A DNA stretch of 64,000 nucleotides from an uncultured Mycoplasmatota bacterium (GCA_947652325.1 CANTCQ010000002.1:62001-126000), one strand, 5' to 3'. Positions 25,062 to 34,797 are shown, counted from the first letter of the stretch. The notes: a model not told the origin generated them from the letters alone. Translations and numbers: made by a program.

Positions 25062-26453
25062 ATGCAAAATGCATTAACCATAGAAGAGATAACTAAAATT
25101 TGTGAGGGACAGTTATTTTGTGGAGATAAAAGTATAATTTGTAATATATTTACAAAAGACACAAGAACCATAAAAGAAGGAGATACTTATATTGGAATAA
25201 AAGGAGACAATTTTGATGGGAATCTTTTTTACAAAGAAGCTTTTTCAAAGGGAGCCAATGCAGTCATTTTAGAAAAGTCTTCTTTTATAAAAGAAGAAAA
25301 CTATTCCTATAACAAACCAATAATTCTTGTAGACAGTGCCAAAGTTGCTTTAAAAAAATTAGGTGAATACAAAAGGAATACATCTTCTGCTTGTTTTGTA
25401 GGAATTACTGGAAGTGTTGGAAAAACAAGTACTAGAGATATGATTTATAGCGTTTTAAATAGAGAATATAAAACACTAAAAACAGAAGGAAATTACAACA
25501 ACAATATAGGACTTCCTTTAACACTTTTGCGCCTTACCAATGAAGAGGCAGCAGTTATTGAAATGGGGATGAATGCTTTAGGAGAAATAGATTATTTAAC
25601 AAAAATAGCACGACCCCATATTAGCGTAATTACAAATGTAGGAACAGCACACATTGGAGAGCTAGGTTCAAGAGAAAATATCTTAAAAGCGAAATTGGAA
25701 ATAAAAAATGGAATGGATGAAGAAGGAATCTTAGTGATTAATAATGATAATGACTTACTACATGAATATTCCAAAAACAATCTTAAAAATATAATAACCA
25801 TTGGTATAGATAATGAAAGTAATTACCAAGCCAAAAATATAAAATTATTACAAAATTCTTCTTTATTTACAATTGTTTATGAAGGAAAAGAAGAAGAAAT
25901 CTATTGTCCAGCTCCTGGAAAAGTTTTTGTATACAATAGTTTAGTAGCTTTTGCTGTAGGAACTCTTCTTAAAATGACTCCTGAAAAAATAAAACAAGGA
26001 ATATCTTCTTTTCAAATGACAAAAAATCGTTTAGAGACATTTGAAATAAGAGAAGGGATAACAATTATTAACGATGCATATAACGCTAGTGTAGATTCGA
26101 TGAAATCGAGTTTAGAAATATTAAAAAATAAAAAGGCAACTAGAAAAATAGCAGTTTTAGGGGATATGTTAGAATTGGGAGATTTTTCAGAGGCTCTTCA
26201 TAGAGAAGTTGGAAAGTGCATCTATGAAAACGAAATCAACATTTTAATTGTTGTAGGAGAAGATGCGAAATGTATAGCAGAAGAAGCTATAAAAAGTGGG
26301 ATGAAAGAAGAAAATATAAAACATTTTGGTACGAATAAAGATGTTGTGGATTTCCTTTTAAAAAATTTAAGAAAGGATGATGCGGTTTTACTAAAAGCCT
26401 CTAATGGAATGCATTTTATGGAAATTGCAGAAAGTTTAAAAAAATGGCAATAG
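25062..26453 (+). CDS. murF: UDP-MurNAc-tripeptide:D-Ala-D-Ala ligase
   Basis: This 463-residue Mur ligase has the ATP-binding GITGSVGKTSTRDM, EGNYNNNIGLPLTLL, EMGMNALGEIDYL and the C-terminal NDAYNASVDSMKSSL and LGDMLELG, specific for MurF. It adds D-Ala-D-Ala to the UDP-MurNAc-tripeptide in the cytoplasm, the last soluble step of peptidoglycan precursor synthesis. The RBS is GGAGG. It diverges from the three-gene peptidase operon and is not next to ddl or other mur genes here. Confidence 0.95.
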   Translation: MQNALTIEEITKICEGQLFCGDKSIICNIFTKDTRTIKEGDTYIGIKGDNFDGNLFYKEAFSKGANAVILEKSSFIKEENYSYNKPIILVDSAKVALKKLGEYKRNTSSACFVGITGSVGKTSTRDMIYSVLNREYKTLKTEGNYNNNIGLPLTLLRLTNEEAAVIEMGMNALGEIDYLTKIARPHISVITNVGTAHIGELGSRENILKAKLEIKNGMDEEGILVINNDNDLLHEYSKNNLKNIITIGIDNESNYQAKNIKLLQNSSLFTIVYEGKEEEIYCPAPGKVFVYNSLVAFAVGTLLKMTPEKIKQGISSFQMTKNRLETFEIREGITIINDAYNASVDSMKSSLEILKNKKATRKIAVLGDMLELGDFSEALHREVGKCIYENEINILIVVGEDAKCIAEEAIKSGMKEENIKHFGTNKDVVDFLLKNLRKDDAVLLKASNGMHFMEIAESLKKWQ

Positions 26454-26523
26454 CATCTTGTTCTAAATTTCTTGTAATCTACATATTTTAGTAGTATATT
26501 AAAGTCATAAAAGAGGTGAAGTT

Positions 26524-26949
26524 ATGGAAATGTGGATGATTTGGTTAGTTATCATATTTCTCTTAATCATAGCAGAAGTAAGTACAATTAACCTAGTATC
26601 CATTTGGTTTATTGCAAGCGGAATTGTATCTTTAATAATATCTATATTTTATGATAATTTTTATGTTCAATTTGCCATATTTGTTATCTTAGGAATTATT
26701 TTATTATTAACTACTAGAAGCTTCTTAGAACGCTTTATTAAACCAAAAAAAGAATCGACCAATCTAGACCGAGTGATTGGAATGGAAGCGGTGGTTACGG
26801 AACCAATTAAAAAACATGTAATTGGAGAAGTAAAAGTCGATGGAAAGAAATGGAGTGCTATTTCGGGTGAAGAATTTTCTATCGGTGAAGAAGTTATCGT
26901 TGAAAAAATCGATGGCGTAAAATTAATGGTTAGAAAGAAGGAGAAGTAA
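26524..26949 (+). CDS. NfeD family membrane protein
   Basis: This 141-residue protein has two to three membrane helices in residues 4-72 and a C-terminal OB-fold-like domain (RVIGMEAVVTEPIKKHVIGEVKVDGKKWSAISGE...IVEKIDGVKLMVRK), as in short NfeD proteins. Such proteins pair with stomatin-like SPFH proteins in membrane microdomains. The SPFH gene follows one base after its stop, which supports both calls. Confidence 0.87.
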   Translation: MEMWMIWLVIIFLLIIAEVSTINLVSIWFIASGIVSLIISIFYDNFYVQFAIFVILGIILLLTTRSFLERFIKPKKESTNLDRVIGMEAVVTEPIKKHVIGEVKVDGKKWSAISGEEFSIGEEVIVEKIDGVKLMVRKKEK

Positions 26950-26950
26950 A

Positions 26951-27844
26951 ATGCCATTTTTAATTGCTATATTTATATTAATTATATTGATTGCTATTCC
27001 CAGCATCAAAGTTGTACCACAAGCGAAAAGTTATGTAATAGAAAGATTAGGTTCTTATTATACAACATGGAAAAACGGACTACATTTTAAAATACCATTT
27101 GTAGACCGTGTTGCAAATTCTGTAACATTAAAAGAAATTGTAAAAGATTTTGCACCCCAACCAGTGATTACAAAAGATAATGTCACAATGCAAATTGATA
27201 CTGTAGTCTACTTTCAAATTACCGACCCAAAATTATATACATATGGAGTAGAATATCCTGTAAGTGCTATTGAAAATTTAACAGCTACGACATTACGTAA
27301 TATTATTGGAGAATTAGAACTTGACCAAACGTTAACAAGTAGAGACATTATAAATTCTAAAATGCGTTCTATCTTAGATGAAGCAACCGACCCATGGGGG
27401 ATTAAAGTAAACAGAGTAGAAGTGAAAAATATTCTTCCGCCAAAAGATATTCAAGAAGCAATGGAAAAACAAATGCGTGCAGAACGTGAACGTCGTGAAA
27501 AAATTCTGCAAGCGGAAGGAGAAAAAAAATCAAGCATTCTAATAGCAGAAGGAGAAAAAGAAAGTGCAATTTTAAGAGCTGAAGCCGATAAAGAAGCGCA
27601 AATAAAACGCGCTGAAGGAGAAGCAGAAGCCATGCTTAAAATAAAAAATGCAGAAGCAGAAGGAATTAAACTTCTAAAAGATGCAAAAGCGGATAGTTCA
27701 GTACTTACTCTAAAAAGTTATGAAGCACTTGCAAATGTAGCCAATGGACAGGCAACGAAAATTATTGTTCCATCAGAATTACAATCTATTGCTACTATTG
27801 GAACTACACTAAAAGAAATGATGTCTGATAAGAAGTCAAAGTAA
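26951..27844 (+). CDS. Stomatin-like SPFH/band 7 protein
   Basis: This 297-residue protein has an N-terminal membrane hairpin (residues 2-20) and an SPFH domain starting IKVVPQAKSYVIERLGSYYTTWKNGLHFKIPFVDRV. A long charged coiled coil rich in A-E-G-E-K/R repeats follows (residues about 180-250). It scaffolds protein complexes in the inner membrane together with NfeD. Length and order match the YbbK/QmcA group. It is cotranscribed with the NfeD gene. Confidence 0.92.
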   Translation: MPFLIAIFILIILIAIPSIKVVPQAKSYVIERLGSYYTTWKNGLHFKIPFVDRVANSVTLKEIVKDFAPQPVITKDNVTMQIDTVVYFQITDPKLYTYGVEYPVSAIENLTATTLRNIIGELELDQTLTSRDIINSKMRSILDEATDPWGIKVNRVEVKNILPPKDIQEAMEKQMRAERERREKILQAEGEKKSSILIAEGEKESAILRAEADKEAQIKRAEGEAEAMLKIKNAEAEGIKLLKDAKADSSVLTLKSYEALANVANGQATKIIVPSELQSIATIGTTLKEMMSDKKSK

Positions 27845-27862
27845 AAAACTTTGCTTTTTTAT
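27836..27862 (+). terminator. Rho-independent terminator
   Basis: CAAAGT pairs with ACTTTG, followed by CTTTTTTA. It overlaps the SPFH stop codon. Confidence 0.6.
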
Positions 27863-27870
27863 TGAAAAAG

Positions 27871-27879
27871 TGTTATAAC
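27871..27879 (+). promoter_or_regulatory. Extended -10 promoter
   Basis: TG, T, then TATAAC at 27874-27879, 57 bases before the lipoprotein start. Confidence 0.45.
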
Positions 27880-27936
27880 TGGAAAGGACCAAAAAAGTCT
27901 AAAGGTGTAAAAAAATAGAAAGAAGAAAAGAATTTT

Positions 27937-28620
27937 ATGAACAAGAAAAAAAAACGTTTACAATTAGCTTCTATTCTTATTGGACTTGGAGCCATGCTAA
28001 CACTTACAGGATGTAAAAAAGAAGAAAGTTCTAATGTTAAATACGAAGTTATTGAGGATGAGGTTTTAACGGTTTCAGATACTATTTTTACTTTAAATAC
28101 TTATAATGATTATTTAAAAAAAATTGGAAGTACTAAAGAGCTAAAAAAAGAAGATTTAGAAAATATTTTGAAAAATACTACAGATTCTTTGGTTTTAGTA
28201 AAAATAGAAAACGAAGAATACATACAAGTAAATCCTAAAGAATACTCTTTTGTTGAAAATGAAGAAGGGGAATTTTATTTGTTTTTAACTTTTGAAATTG
28301 AAAATAGCAAAGATTATCGGAAAGATTTATTGACAAAAAAATTAGTAACTTCCAAGGAACAACTTATCATTTTAGATTCTTTGGGAGAATGTATAAAAAA
28401 AGCGAATATAAAAAGTATTGGCTATGCACCTGCTCTTTATAAAGGAGCAACATTGGAAGAAGAAGACTATATCAAGACATATTATGGCGAAGAAGTATGG
28501 GAATGTTTTGAAAATCTTGGTATTCCAAGAAAATTATATGATATTGACGATTTTTATGAATATTATAATATAGTTTTTCAATCTAGAATTTTAAAAAATA
28601 TCAGAATGTTGAAAATATAA
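27937..28620 (+). CDS. Lipoprotein of unknown function
   Basis: A type II signal peptide ends in the lipobox LTGC (Cys26). The mature part is acidic and has no recognised domain. It would be anchored on the outer face of the membrane. It has its own putative promoter, and a convergent terminator follows. No transporter genes neighbour it, so it is not obviously a binding protein. Confidence 0.65.
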   Translation: MNKKKKRLQLASILIGLGAMLTLTGCKKEESSNVKYEVIEDEVLTVSDTIFTLNTYNDYLKKIGSTKELKKEDLENILKNTTDSLVLVKIENEEYIQVNPKEYSFVENEEGEFYLFLTFEIENSKDYRKDLLTKKLVTSKEQLIILDSLGECIKKANIKSIGYAPALYKGATLEEEDYIKTYYGEEVWECFENLGIPRKLYDIDDFYEYYNIVFQSRILKNIRMLKI

Positions 28621-28621
28621 G

Positions 28622-28660
28622 AAAGACATATACGTTTTTAAAAACGCAATGTCTTTTTAT
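28622..28660. terminator. Bidirectional terminator
   Basis: AAAGACAT (28622-28629) pairs with ATGTCTTT (28649-28656), with an inner CGTTTTTAAAAACG palindrome. It sits between the convergent lipoprotein gene and the minus-strand gene. Confidence 0.8.
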
Positions 28661-29865
28661 ATTTTCATATGTGTTGTATACAAAGAAACAATTTCTTGCA
28701 TTAATTCTTGAATGCCTTCTTGATTTTGTAATTTGTTTATAATATCTATTTTTTCTTTTTCAGTTAAATCATTAATAAAAACTGTATTTGAAGTATCGAT
28801 AGAGGGAATATTCTCCTTATTAAAATTGCATTCCACTGTAATAGTACCTTTTGTTTGTTTAGTGTTTAATGTGATTTGAAATCGATAATTTTCTTCATTT
28901 TTCAATATGTCCAAACTTCCTGAAGATGTTTCATTCTTTATTTTTAACGAAAAATCATAATGGGTATTCTTATTTTTTAAAATTATGAAGCTATCTTCTT
29001 TATTTTCTATAGCAATTCCTATAAAATTATTTTTTAATCCTTTGGTATAGATGGAAAAAACTAACTCATCATCTTGAGATAAAGAAATTTGTCCTTTTTT
29101 CATTTTATTTATAATGGATTTTATTTGTTCTTTACTTTTGTTTAGTAATTTAGACAGACTGGAAATAAAATAATCGTTATCTAATTCTTGTCCTAAAGTA
29201 ATATAGATTTCTTTTCCATTTTCTTGATTTAAAATGAGTTGATTACGAGTAACTTTCACACGTTTTTGGTCGAGTAAAAGTGTTGTATTTTCTTTTTTAA
29301 AATATTTGTCTTTTAAAGATTTTTGTAAAGCATCTTTGATGTAATCTAAAACTATCTGCATATCTTCAGTATTTCTCTTAGTGGAAAATTTCGTTTTAAA
29401 TTCATTTATAGGAACTTCCAAATATTTTGAATAAAGTTCTTTTAAGAAAATGTAGGCCTTTTCTTTTTCAAAATGCATTTGAAAAGAAAGTAAATTTTTA
29501 GATTTATATTGCGAATTAAAATCAACATAAGCTTTTTGCTTTTCAAAAGAAACACCATACTGCATTTGTAAAGTAAAATGATTTAATAAAGTTAAAATGC
29601 GTGCTTGTTCTTCTTCTGAGCTTATCAAATTTGTTTGTAAAGTAATATTAGCTCCTGAAAAATTAGAATCAGAGACGTTACGAGTTGTTGCAGAATATAC
29701 TGTTTCAATAGCAGCCGTAAATACTTTTTTAGGGCTGATTTTCTTAAGAGGGTAAAGAATTGTTCCTATAATTATAAATAAAATGAAAAAACAAGAAAAA
29801 CTCCAATATAGTTTCTTTTTTTTAGGAGGTAATGAACCTTCATTTACTACATAATTATCATTCAA
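28657..29865 (-). CDS. Unknown single-pass membrane protein with large external domain
   Basis: This 402-residue protein has a short Lys-rich N-terminus, one membrane helix (about residues 20-41) and a long external part with alternating beta strands (for example NLLSFQMHFEKEKAYIFLKELY, FSLKIKNETSSGSLDI). It resembles the general build of secreted lipoproteins that bind lipid or wall material, but no family is recognised. It has a good AAGGAGTG RBS and is divergent from the glycosylase gene. Confidence 0.55.
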   Translation of the reverse strand: MNDNYVVNEGSLPPKKKKLYWSFSCFFILFIIIGTILYPLKKISPKKVFTAAIETVYSATTRNVSDSNFSGANITLQTNLISSEEEQARILTLLNHFTLQMQYGVSFEKQKAYVDFNSQYKSKNLLSFQMHFEKEKAYIFLKELYSKYLEVPINEFKTKFSTKRNTEDMQIVLDYIKDALQKSLKDKYFKKENTTLLLDQKRVKVTRNQLILNQENGKEIYITLGQELDNDYFISSLSKLLNKSKEQIKSIINKMKKGQISLSQDDELVFSIYTKGLKNNFIGIAIENKEDSFIILKNKNTHYDFSLKIKNETSSGSLDILKNEENYRFQITLNTKQTKGTITVECNFNKENIPSIDTSNTVFINDLTEKEKIDIINKLQNQEGIQELMQEIVSLYTTHMKI

Positions 29866-29978
29866 ATTGTATCACTCCTTTTTTTATTCGAATGAATATT
29901 TTCTAAATCTATGATATCATATTTTTTCTAATGTTATTTTTTTTTAAAATTTATCATACAAAAAAAGAGGGATAAATT

Positions 29979-30485
29979 ATGAAATCAATAGTAAAACACC
30001 AATTTGAACCGATTTTTGATACAAATTCGAAAATCCTTATATTAGGTACTATTCCCAGTGTAAAATCAAGAAGCGTTGGTTTTTATTATGGTCATCCCAA
30101 AAATAGATTTTGGGAAGTATTAGAAGAAATTTTTGAAGAAAAAATAAAAGACAAAAGAGAATTCTTATTAAGAAGAAGAATTGCTTTATGGGATGTTTTG
30201 GCAAGCTGTGAAATAGAAGGTTCTAGTGATGCCAGTATAAAAAAAGCCATTCCTAATGATTTAGAAAAGCTTATACATAATAGTCATATAAAAACAATTT
30301 TTACAACGGGAAAAACAGCATACAAATATTATATGCAATTTTTTAAAGATAAAGTAGATTTACCTGTGTATTGTTTACCAAGCCCTTCTCCTGCAAATTG
30401 CAGAGTGAAAAAAGAGGAACTCATAAAAAGTTATCAATGGATAAAAGAAAAATTAGTAGAAAATGATAAAAAGAAAAAGATATAG
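29979..30485 (+). CDS. DNA-deoxyinosine glycosylase (UDG superfamily)
   Basis: This 168-residue uracil-DNA-glycosylase-fold protein has LGTIPSVKSRSVGFYYGHPKNRFW (motif A) and LPSPSPAN (motif B), the pattern of hypoxanthine/deoxyinosine glycosylases. ALWDVLASCEIEGSSDASI lies between. It removes deaminated bases such as hypoxanthine from DNA to start base excision repair. The RBS reads AGAGGG. It is a lone gene divergent from the membrane protein gene. Confidence 0.87.
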   Translation: MKSIVKHQFEPIFDTNSKILILGTIPSVKSRSVGFYYGHPKNRFWEVLEEIFEEKIKDKREFLLRRRIALWDVLASCEIEGSSDASIKKAIPNDLEKLIHNSHIKTIFTTGKTAYKYYMQFFKDKVDLPVYCLPSPSPANCRVKKEELIKSYQWIKEKLVENDKKKKI

Positions 30486-30551
30486 ATTTTTCTTGCTTCC
30501 GTAGTAATTTTAAGATAAAATAAGTATCGTTTAAAAAAAGGGGGAAACTAT

Positions 30552-31367
30552 GTGATTACTTATCAAAATGAAGAAAAATGTTTTGATTGTGTATCTTTTA
30601 AAAAAATTCTAAAATTATCTCGCAAGTACAAATTAGAAAAAGCTTTGGTAAAATTTCAAGAATATTTAATGAGGTATCCTAAAGATATAGAGGCTTACAT
30701 TTATTATGCTGATACTTTAATAAAATTAAATGCTTTACAAGAAGCAGAGAAAATATTAGAAACAGCCAAAAGATTAATGACAAAAGAAACAATTTTAGCA
30801 ACCCAAGAAGATTATTATATTATGAAAATAAAATTACTTTGTTGCCAAAGAAAATATCATGAGTGTTATCAGTTATTTCGAGCAAATATGAAAATTTATG
30901 TTAAAAGAAATATGGATACAACGTGTCTTCTGTTGTTTTTAAAACAAAAATTGGGCATTTTATCACCAAAAGATTATAAGTATAATGGTTATTTGGTCAA
31001 TCAAATTCTTTCTTACAATGAACAAAGAGCTTTACAACATATTAAAGAACATTTCCATTTTGATGAGAAATACAAATCTCAATTCTTAGATGACTTTCCT
31101 GCGGAAGAGGTATATTATAATTTACGAAAATGGCTTCCTTTTGAAAATAAATGTATTTCTGGAACTATTACAGAACTTTATTTGTTGAGATATGAAAATA
31201 ACGGAAAAGTAAGTGGACGTTTTGCAAATTACTTAGAAATTGTTACTCTACAAAATTCCAATAAAATCATTAGCCTATATCCTTATGAAAATACAGAGTG
31301 TAGAAATTATATGAAATATACCACTTTTTTAGAAGAAGAAAACAAATTGAAGAGAAGTATTGGTTAA
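30552..31367 (+). CDS. Unknown protein with TPR-like helical repeats
   Basis: This 271-residue protein starts at GTG 30552 behind GGGGG. The N-terminal half has two to three TPR-like helix pairs (ALVKFQEYLMRYPKDIEAYIYYADTL, ALQEAEKILETAKRL). The C-terminal half, with a conserved-looking TFLEEENKLKRS tail, is not recognised. A CFDC pair lies near the N-terminus. No signal peptide is seen, so it is likely cytoplasmic. It sits just upstream of priA but has a separate promoter between them. Confidence 0.55.
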   Translation: MITYQNEEKCFDCVSFKKILKLSRKYKLEKALVKFQEYLMRYPKDIEAYIYYADTLIKLNALQEAEKILETAKRLMTKETILATQEDYYIMKIKLLCCQRKYHECYQLFRANMKIYVKRNMDTTCLLLFLKQKLGILSPKDYKYNGYLVNQILSYNEQRALQHIKEHFHFDEKYKSQFLDDFPAEEVYYNLRKWLPFENKCISGTITELYLLRYENNGKVSGRFANYLEIVTLQNSNKIISLYPYENTECRNYMKYTTFLEEENKLKRSIG

Positions 31368-31425
31368 AAATAGAAAGATAGAAGAAAATAGTAAAAAATC
31401 AGAACTAGTGTTTTTCTTTCTTTTT

Positions 31426-31434
31426 TGTTACAAT
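31426..31434 (+). promoter_or_regulatory. Extended -10 promoter of priA
   Basis: TG at 31426-31427, T, TACAAT at 31429-31434, 18 bases before the priA start. Confidence 0.5.
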
Positions 31435-31452
31435 CTTATTAGGTGAAACAAC

Positions 31453-33636
31453 ATGTTTATTGATGTCTTAGTAGAATTAAGAAATAAACAAACTGACCAA
31501 ACGTATACTTATGAAGTACCAAAATATTTAGCAAAGAGTATAGCGCTTGGAAAACGGGTAAAAGTTCCATTTAATAATCGAACTCTAGAGGGATTTATTT
31601 TAAATATAAAAATGAACGCACAAGAAGATAGACAAATTCTTCCTATAAAAGAAGTAGTAGATGAAGATATTGTTTTGAATGAAGAACTTTTAAAAATAGG
31701 GGAGTTTATTAAAAAAGAATGTTTATGTAGTTTATCAAGTGCTTACCAAACAATGCTCCCAAAGGCTTTAAAAGCAAGTGATAAAATAAAAGTGAATAAA
31801 AAGTTTCAAACATGTTTATTTTTAGAAAAAACGTATGAGGAAGCTCTAACAACTTGTAGAAATACTTCTCAAAAAGAAATAATAAATTTCATAAAAAATA
31901 CAGAGCATGCTTTAAAAAAAGAAGCAAGTTTGATTTCCGTTTCTAGTGTAAATACCCTTTTAAAAAAGAAAGTAATAAAAGAAGTACAAGAGGAAGTGTA
32001 TCGCCTAAAAGAGATAGAATATAAAACGGAACAAAAAAAAGAATTAAATGAAGAACAAAAACAAGTTTTTCTGGCAATAACAAACAAATTAAATCAATAT
32101 CAAAAATTTTTATTATGGGGAGTAACCGGAAGTGGAAAAACCGAAATTTATATGCAAGTAATAGAGTGTGTTTTAAAACAAGGGAAGTCTGCCATTGTTT
32201 TGGTTCCTGAAATTAGTTTAACTCCTCAATTTGTTTTTCATTTTAAATCGCGATTTCAAGGAGAAGTAGCAGTTTTACATAGTGGTTTATCTGATGGAGA
32301 AAGATTCGACGAATGGCGAAAAATTATTCGTGATGAAGCAAAAATCGTAATTGGAGCCCGTAGTGCTATTTTTGCATCCTTAAAAAATTTAGGAATTATT
32401 ATAGTTGATGAAGAACATTCTGAATCTTATAAGCAAGAAAACAACCCAAGATATAATGCAATAGATGTTGCTGAATTTCGCGCCGAATATAACCAAATTC
32501 CCATCATACTTGGAAGTGCTACCCCAACACTTGAACGAATGGCAAAATCCAGTAAAAATTTATATGAACTTTTAACTCTAAAACATCGTGTAAATGAAAA
32601 ATTACTCCCAATGTGTACTATTGTAGATATGGCCCCTGAAATAAAAAAAGGGAACTATTTATTAAGTGAGCGATTGAAAGTGGAAATAGAAAGTGCAGTA
32701 AGCAGAAACGAACAAATTATTTTACTTTTAAATCGAAGGGGATATGCAACCACCATTACTTGCAGTAATTGTGGCTTTACCTATAAGTGTCCGAATTGCG
32801 ATATCACTTTAACTTACCATAAAACCAAAAACAATTTAAGATGCCATTATTGTGGATATACTCTTTTTAAAAACGATAAATGCCCTAAATGCCAAACGGA
32901 TTTGAATTTTTATGGGTATGGGACAGAAAAAGTAGAAGCATATTTAAAACAAGAATGGGAATATATAAGAGTTCTTCGTATGGATACAGATACAACTAGA
33001 AGAAAAAATAGTTATGCAAAAATGATAGAACAATTTAAAAATCAAGAATACGACATTTTACTTGGTACCCAAATGATTAGCAAAGGTCTTGATTTTCCCA
33101 ATGTTTCAGTAGTAGGAATTATTAATGCCGATACAACCTTAAACATTCCAGATTTCAGGAGTGGAGAAAGAACGTTTGACTTGCTTTATCAAGCAGCAGG
33201 AAGAGCAGGAAGAGGCAATACACTTGGCAATGTCATAATTCAAACATTTAATAAAGACAACTTTATCTTAAAATGTGTAGCAGAACAAGATTATGAAAAA
33301 TTTTACAAATATGAAATGAACATTCGAAAAAAACTAAAATATTCTCCTTATTACTATTTAGTAAGTTTAAAAGTTACTAGCAAAGATTATGAACTTTGTG
33401 GATGTGAAGCCAAAAAGGTTGCAAATTACTTAAAAGGACATTTGTCTAGTGAATCCATCGTTTTAGGACCCACAACTTCGAATGTATTTAAAGTAAACAA
33501 TGTTTATCGTTTTCAAATTATTATCAAATATCGTTTTGATAAATCCCTTACTTCTACTTTAGAAGATTTAGATAAACTATTTTCTATCAATAACAAGGTG
33601 AAGTTAGAAATTGATAAAAATCCTTTAAAAATATAG
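31453..33636 (+). CDS. priA: Primosomal protein N', replication restart helicase
   Basis: This 727-residue SF2 helicase has an N-terminal 3'-end-binding domain (FIDVLVELRNKQTDQTYTYEVP), Walker A GVTGSGKTEIYMQ, Walker B DEEHSESYKQ, and GARSAIFASL. Two zinc-binding pairs sets follow (CSNCGFTYKCPNC, then CHYCG and CPKC), and then GTQMISKGLDFPNV and AGRAGRG. It reloads the replisome at stalled forks. In Bacillota priA commonly lies upstream of def-fmt. Here two small genes separate it from fmt. Confidence 0.95.
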   Translation: MFIDVLVELRNKQTDQTYTYEVPKYLAKSIALGKRVKVPFNNRTLEGFILNIKMNAQEDRQILPIKEVVDEDIVLNEELLKIGEFIKKECLCSLSSAYQTMLPKALKASDKIKVNKKFQTCLFLEKTYEEALTTCRNTSQKEIINFIKNTEHALKKEASLISVSSVNTLLKKKVIKEVQEEVYRLKEIEYKTEQKKELNEEQKQVFLAITNKLNQYQKFLLWGVTGSGKTEIYMQVIECVLKQGKSAIVLVPEISLTPQFVFHFKSRFQGEVAVLHSGLSDGERFDEWRKIIRDEAKIVIGARSAIFASLKNLGIIIVDEEHSESYKQENNPRYNAIDVAEFRAEYNQIPIILGSATPTLERMAKSSKNLYELLTLKHRVNEKLLPMCTIVDMAPEIKKGNYLLSERLKVEIESAVSRNEQIILLLNRRGYATTITCSNCGFTYKCPNCDITLTYHKTKNNLRCHYCGYTLFKNDKCPKCQTDLNFYGYGTEKVEAYLKQEWEYIRVLRMDTDTTRRKNSYAKMIEQFKNQEYDILLGTQMISKGLDFPNVSVVGIINADTTLNIPDFRSGERTFDLLYQAAGRAGRGNTLGNVIIQTFNKDNFILKCVAEQDYEKFYKYEMNIRKKLKYSPYYYLVSLKVTSKDYELCGCEAKKVANYLKGHLSSESIVLGPTTSNVFKVNNVYRFQIIIKYRFDKSLTSTLEDLDKLFSINNKVKLEIDKNPLKI

Positions 33637-33647
33637 AAAAATATTTT

Positions 33648-33676
33648 TTGACAATTTCTTTTTATTATAATAGAAT
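33648..33676 (+). promoter_or_regulatory. Sigma-A promoter
   Basis: TTGACA at 33648-33653 and TAGAAT at 33671-33676 with a 17-base spacer. A TATAAT also lies at 33666-33671 at non-standard distance. Confidence 0.55.
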
Positions 33677-33720
33677 ACCTACCAACGAAAGACAAAACAA
33701 AAAAAGAGAGTTTGAAGAAA

Positions 33721-34239
33721 ATGGAATACAAAACAATAGAGAAAAAGATGCAAGAATATAAACAAGAAATGGAAAAGAATGTCTTAAATTTTAAAAGAGT
33801 AACTAAAAAAATAAAAGAATTAAATCAGGAAAAGGAATCTTTAACCAAAATGATGTTGGAATGTAAGATTTTGCTCATATTATGTCCAATACTATCAATA
33901 GTTATAAGTAGTAAATTTACCCATCTATCTTTTAAAATGATTATAATTTGTATAGCCTTATCTTTTGCTATACTTTTTTGCTTATATAATAAAGATTATG
34001 AAAATTATAGAAATAATAAAAAGAAAATAAATAAAGAAATACAAAAAATGCTATCAATAAAAAAGAAAATGACAGAAGTCAATACAATTTTAGAAAATTT
34101 AGAAAAAGAAAAACCAGATCCCAGTAAAGAAAAACTTTCTGAACTTTCAGATTATAAAGCCTTCTTAAAAAGGAAAAAATTACAAATGCTAAAACAAAAA
34201 CTATTACAATCGAAAAATAAAAAAGAAATTGAATTTTAA
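33721..34239 (+). CDS. Unknown coiled-coil protein with two membrane helices
   Basis: The 172-residue protein has a charged helical N-terminus (residues 1-42), two adjacent membrane helices (about 45-62 and 68-84) and a charged coiled-coil C-terminus (KKKINKEIQKMLSIKKKMTEVNTILENLEKEK is helical and heptad-like). The ATG at 33721 is chosen because the TTG at 33712 is only two bases from the AGAGAG Shine-Dalgarno sequence. The function is unknown. It lies in the gap between priA and fmt. Confidence 0.5.
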   Translation: MEYKTIEKKMQEYKQEMEKNVLNFKRVTKKIKELNQEKESLTKMMLECKILLILCPILSIVISSKFTHLSFKMIIICIALSFAILFCLYNKDYENYRNNKKKINKEIQKMLSIKKKMTEVNTILENLEKEKPDPSKEKLSELSDYKAFLKRKKLQMLKQKLLQSKNKKEIEF

Positions 34240-34268
34240 AATATAAAAAGAAGATTATTTAAAAATAA

Positions 34269-34754
34269 TATTCCTTTAATGTTTACAGCTTGTTTTACAA
34301 TGAAATATCTTATGAAGAAGCAGTTCAAACTGGAGAAGAATTTGCAAAAGTGTATAATAAAAGTATTACAATAGCACAAGATGCAAACAGAGATTGGAAA
34401 ATATATCCAGAAATAGCATATGTTATTTATGAAACAGAAGAAATGTTTGAAAAGGGAGCTTTGGTTATGGGATTAGAAGAAAGAAATGATAATCAAAGTA
34501 TATATAGAAGTCTAACGACTCCTGAAATAACTTTAATAGTAAAGCAAAATAAGGAAACTAATAAAACGGAATATAAACTTGTAAAAGGTAATTAATATCC
34601 AAAAAATAAAAATAAAGAATTTTCTGACAAAACAAATGTTATTAGCGTAGTAAGCGCTTCAAGTGAAAATTATACTTTGCATTTTGAGGAAATACAAGCA
34701 TTCGAATTAGAGTTATTTGAAAGAGAAAACGAGGAAATAAGCCAAGGAAGATAG
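34269..34754 (+). pseudogene. Degraded gene of unknown function
   Basis: A frame open from 34269 encodes about 107 residues (NEISYEEAVQTGEEFAKVY...) but has no ATG or RBS; only a TTG at 34290 could start it. A TAA at 34593-34595 interrupts the frame. The same frame then stays open for another 52 codons (VISVVSASSENYTLHFEEIQ...) to TAG at 34752. Continuous coding-like sequence with a single in-frame stop and no usable start points to a decaying gene. The original family is not recognised. A short functional product from the first part cannot be excluded. Confidence 0.5.
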
Positions 34755-34773
34755 CAATATCTTCTTTTTTTTT
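34747..34773 (+). terminator. Rho-independent terminator
   Basis: GAAGATA pairs with TATCTTC over a four-base loop, followed by nine T. It lies at the end of the degraded frame and directly before the fmt promoter. Confidence 0.75.
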
Positions 34774-34774
34774 G

Positions 34775-34780
34775 TATAAT
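34775..34780 (+). promoter_or_regulatory. -10 element of fmt
   Basis: TATAAT follows the terminator T-tract and lies 17 bases before the ATG at 34798. Transcription would begin near the Shine-Dalgarno sequence. Confidence 0.5.
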
Positions 34781-34797
34781 ATTTTTAGGTGAACAAT

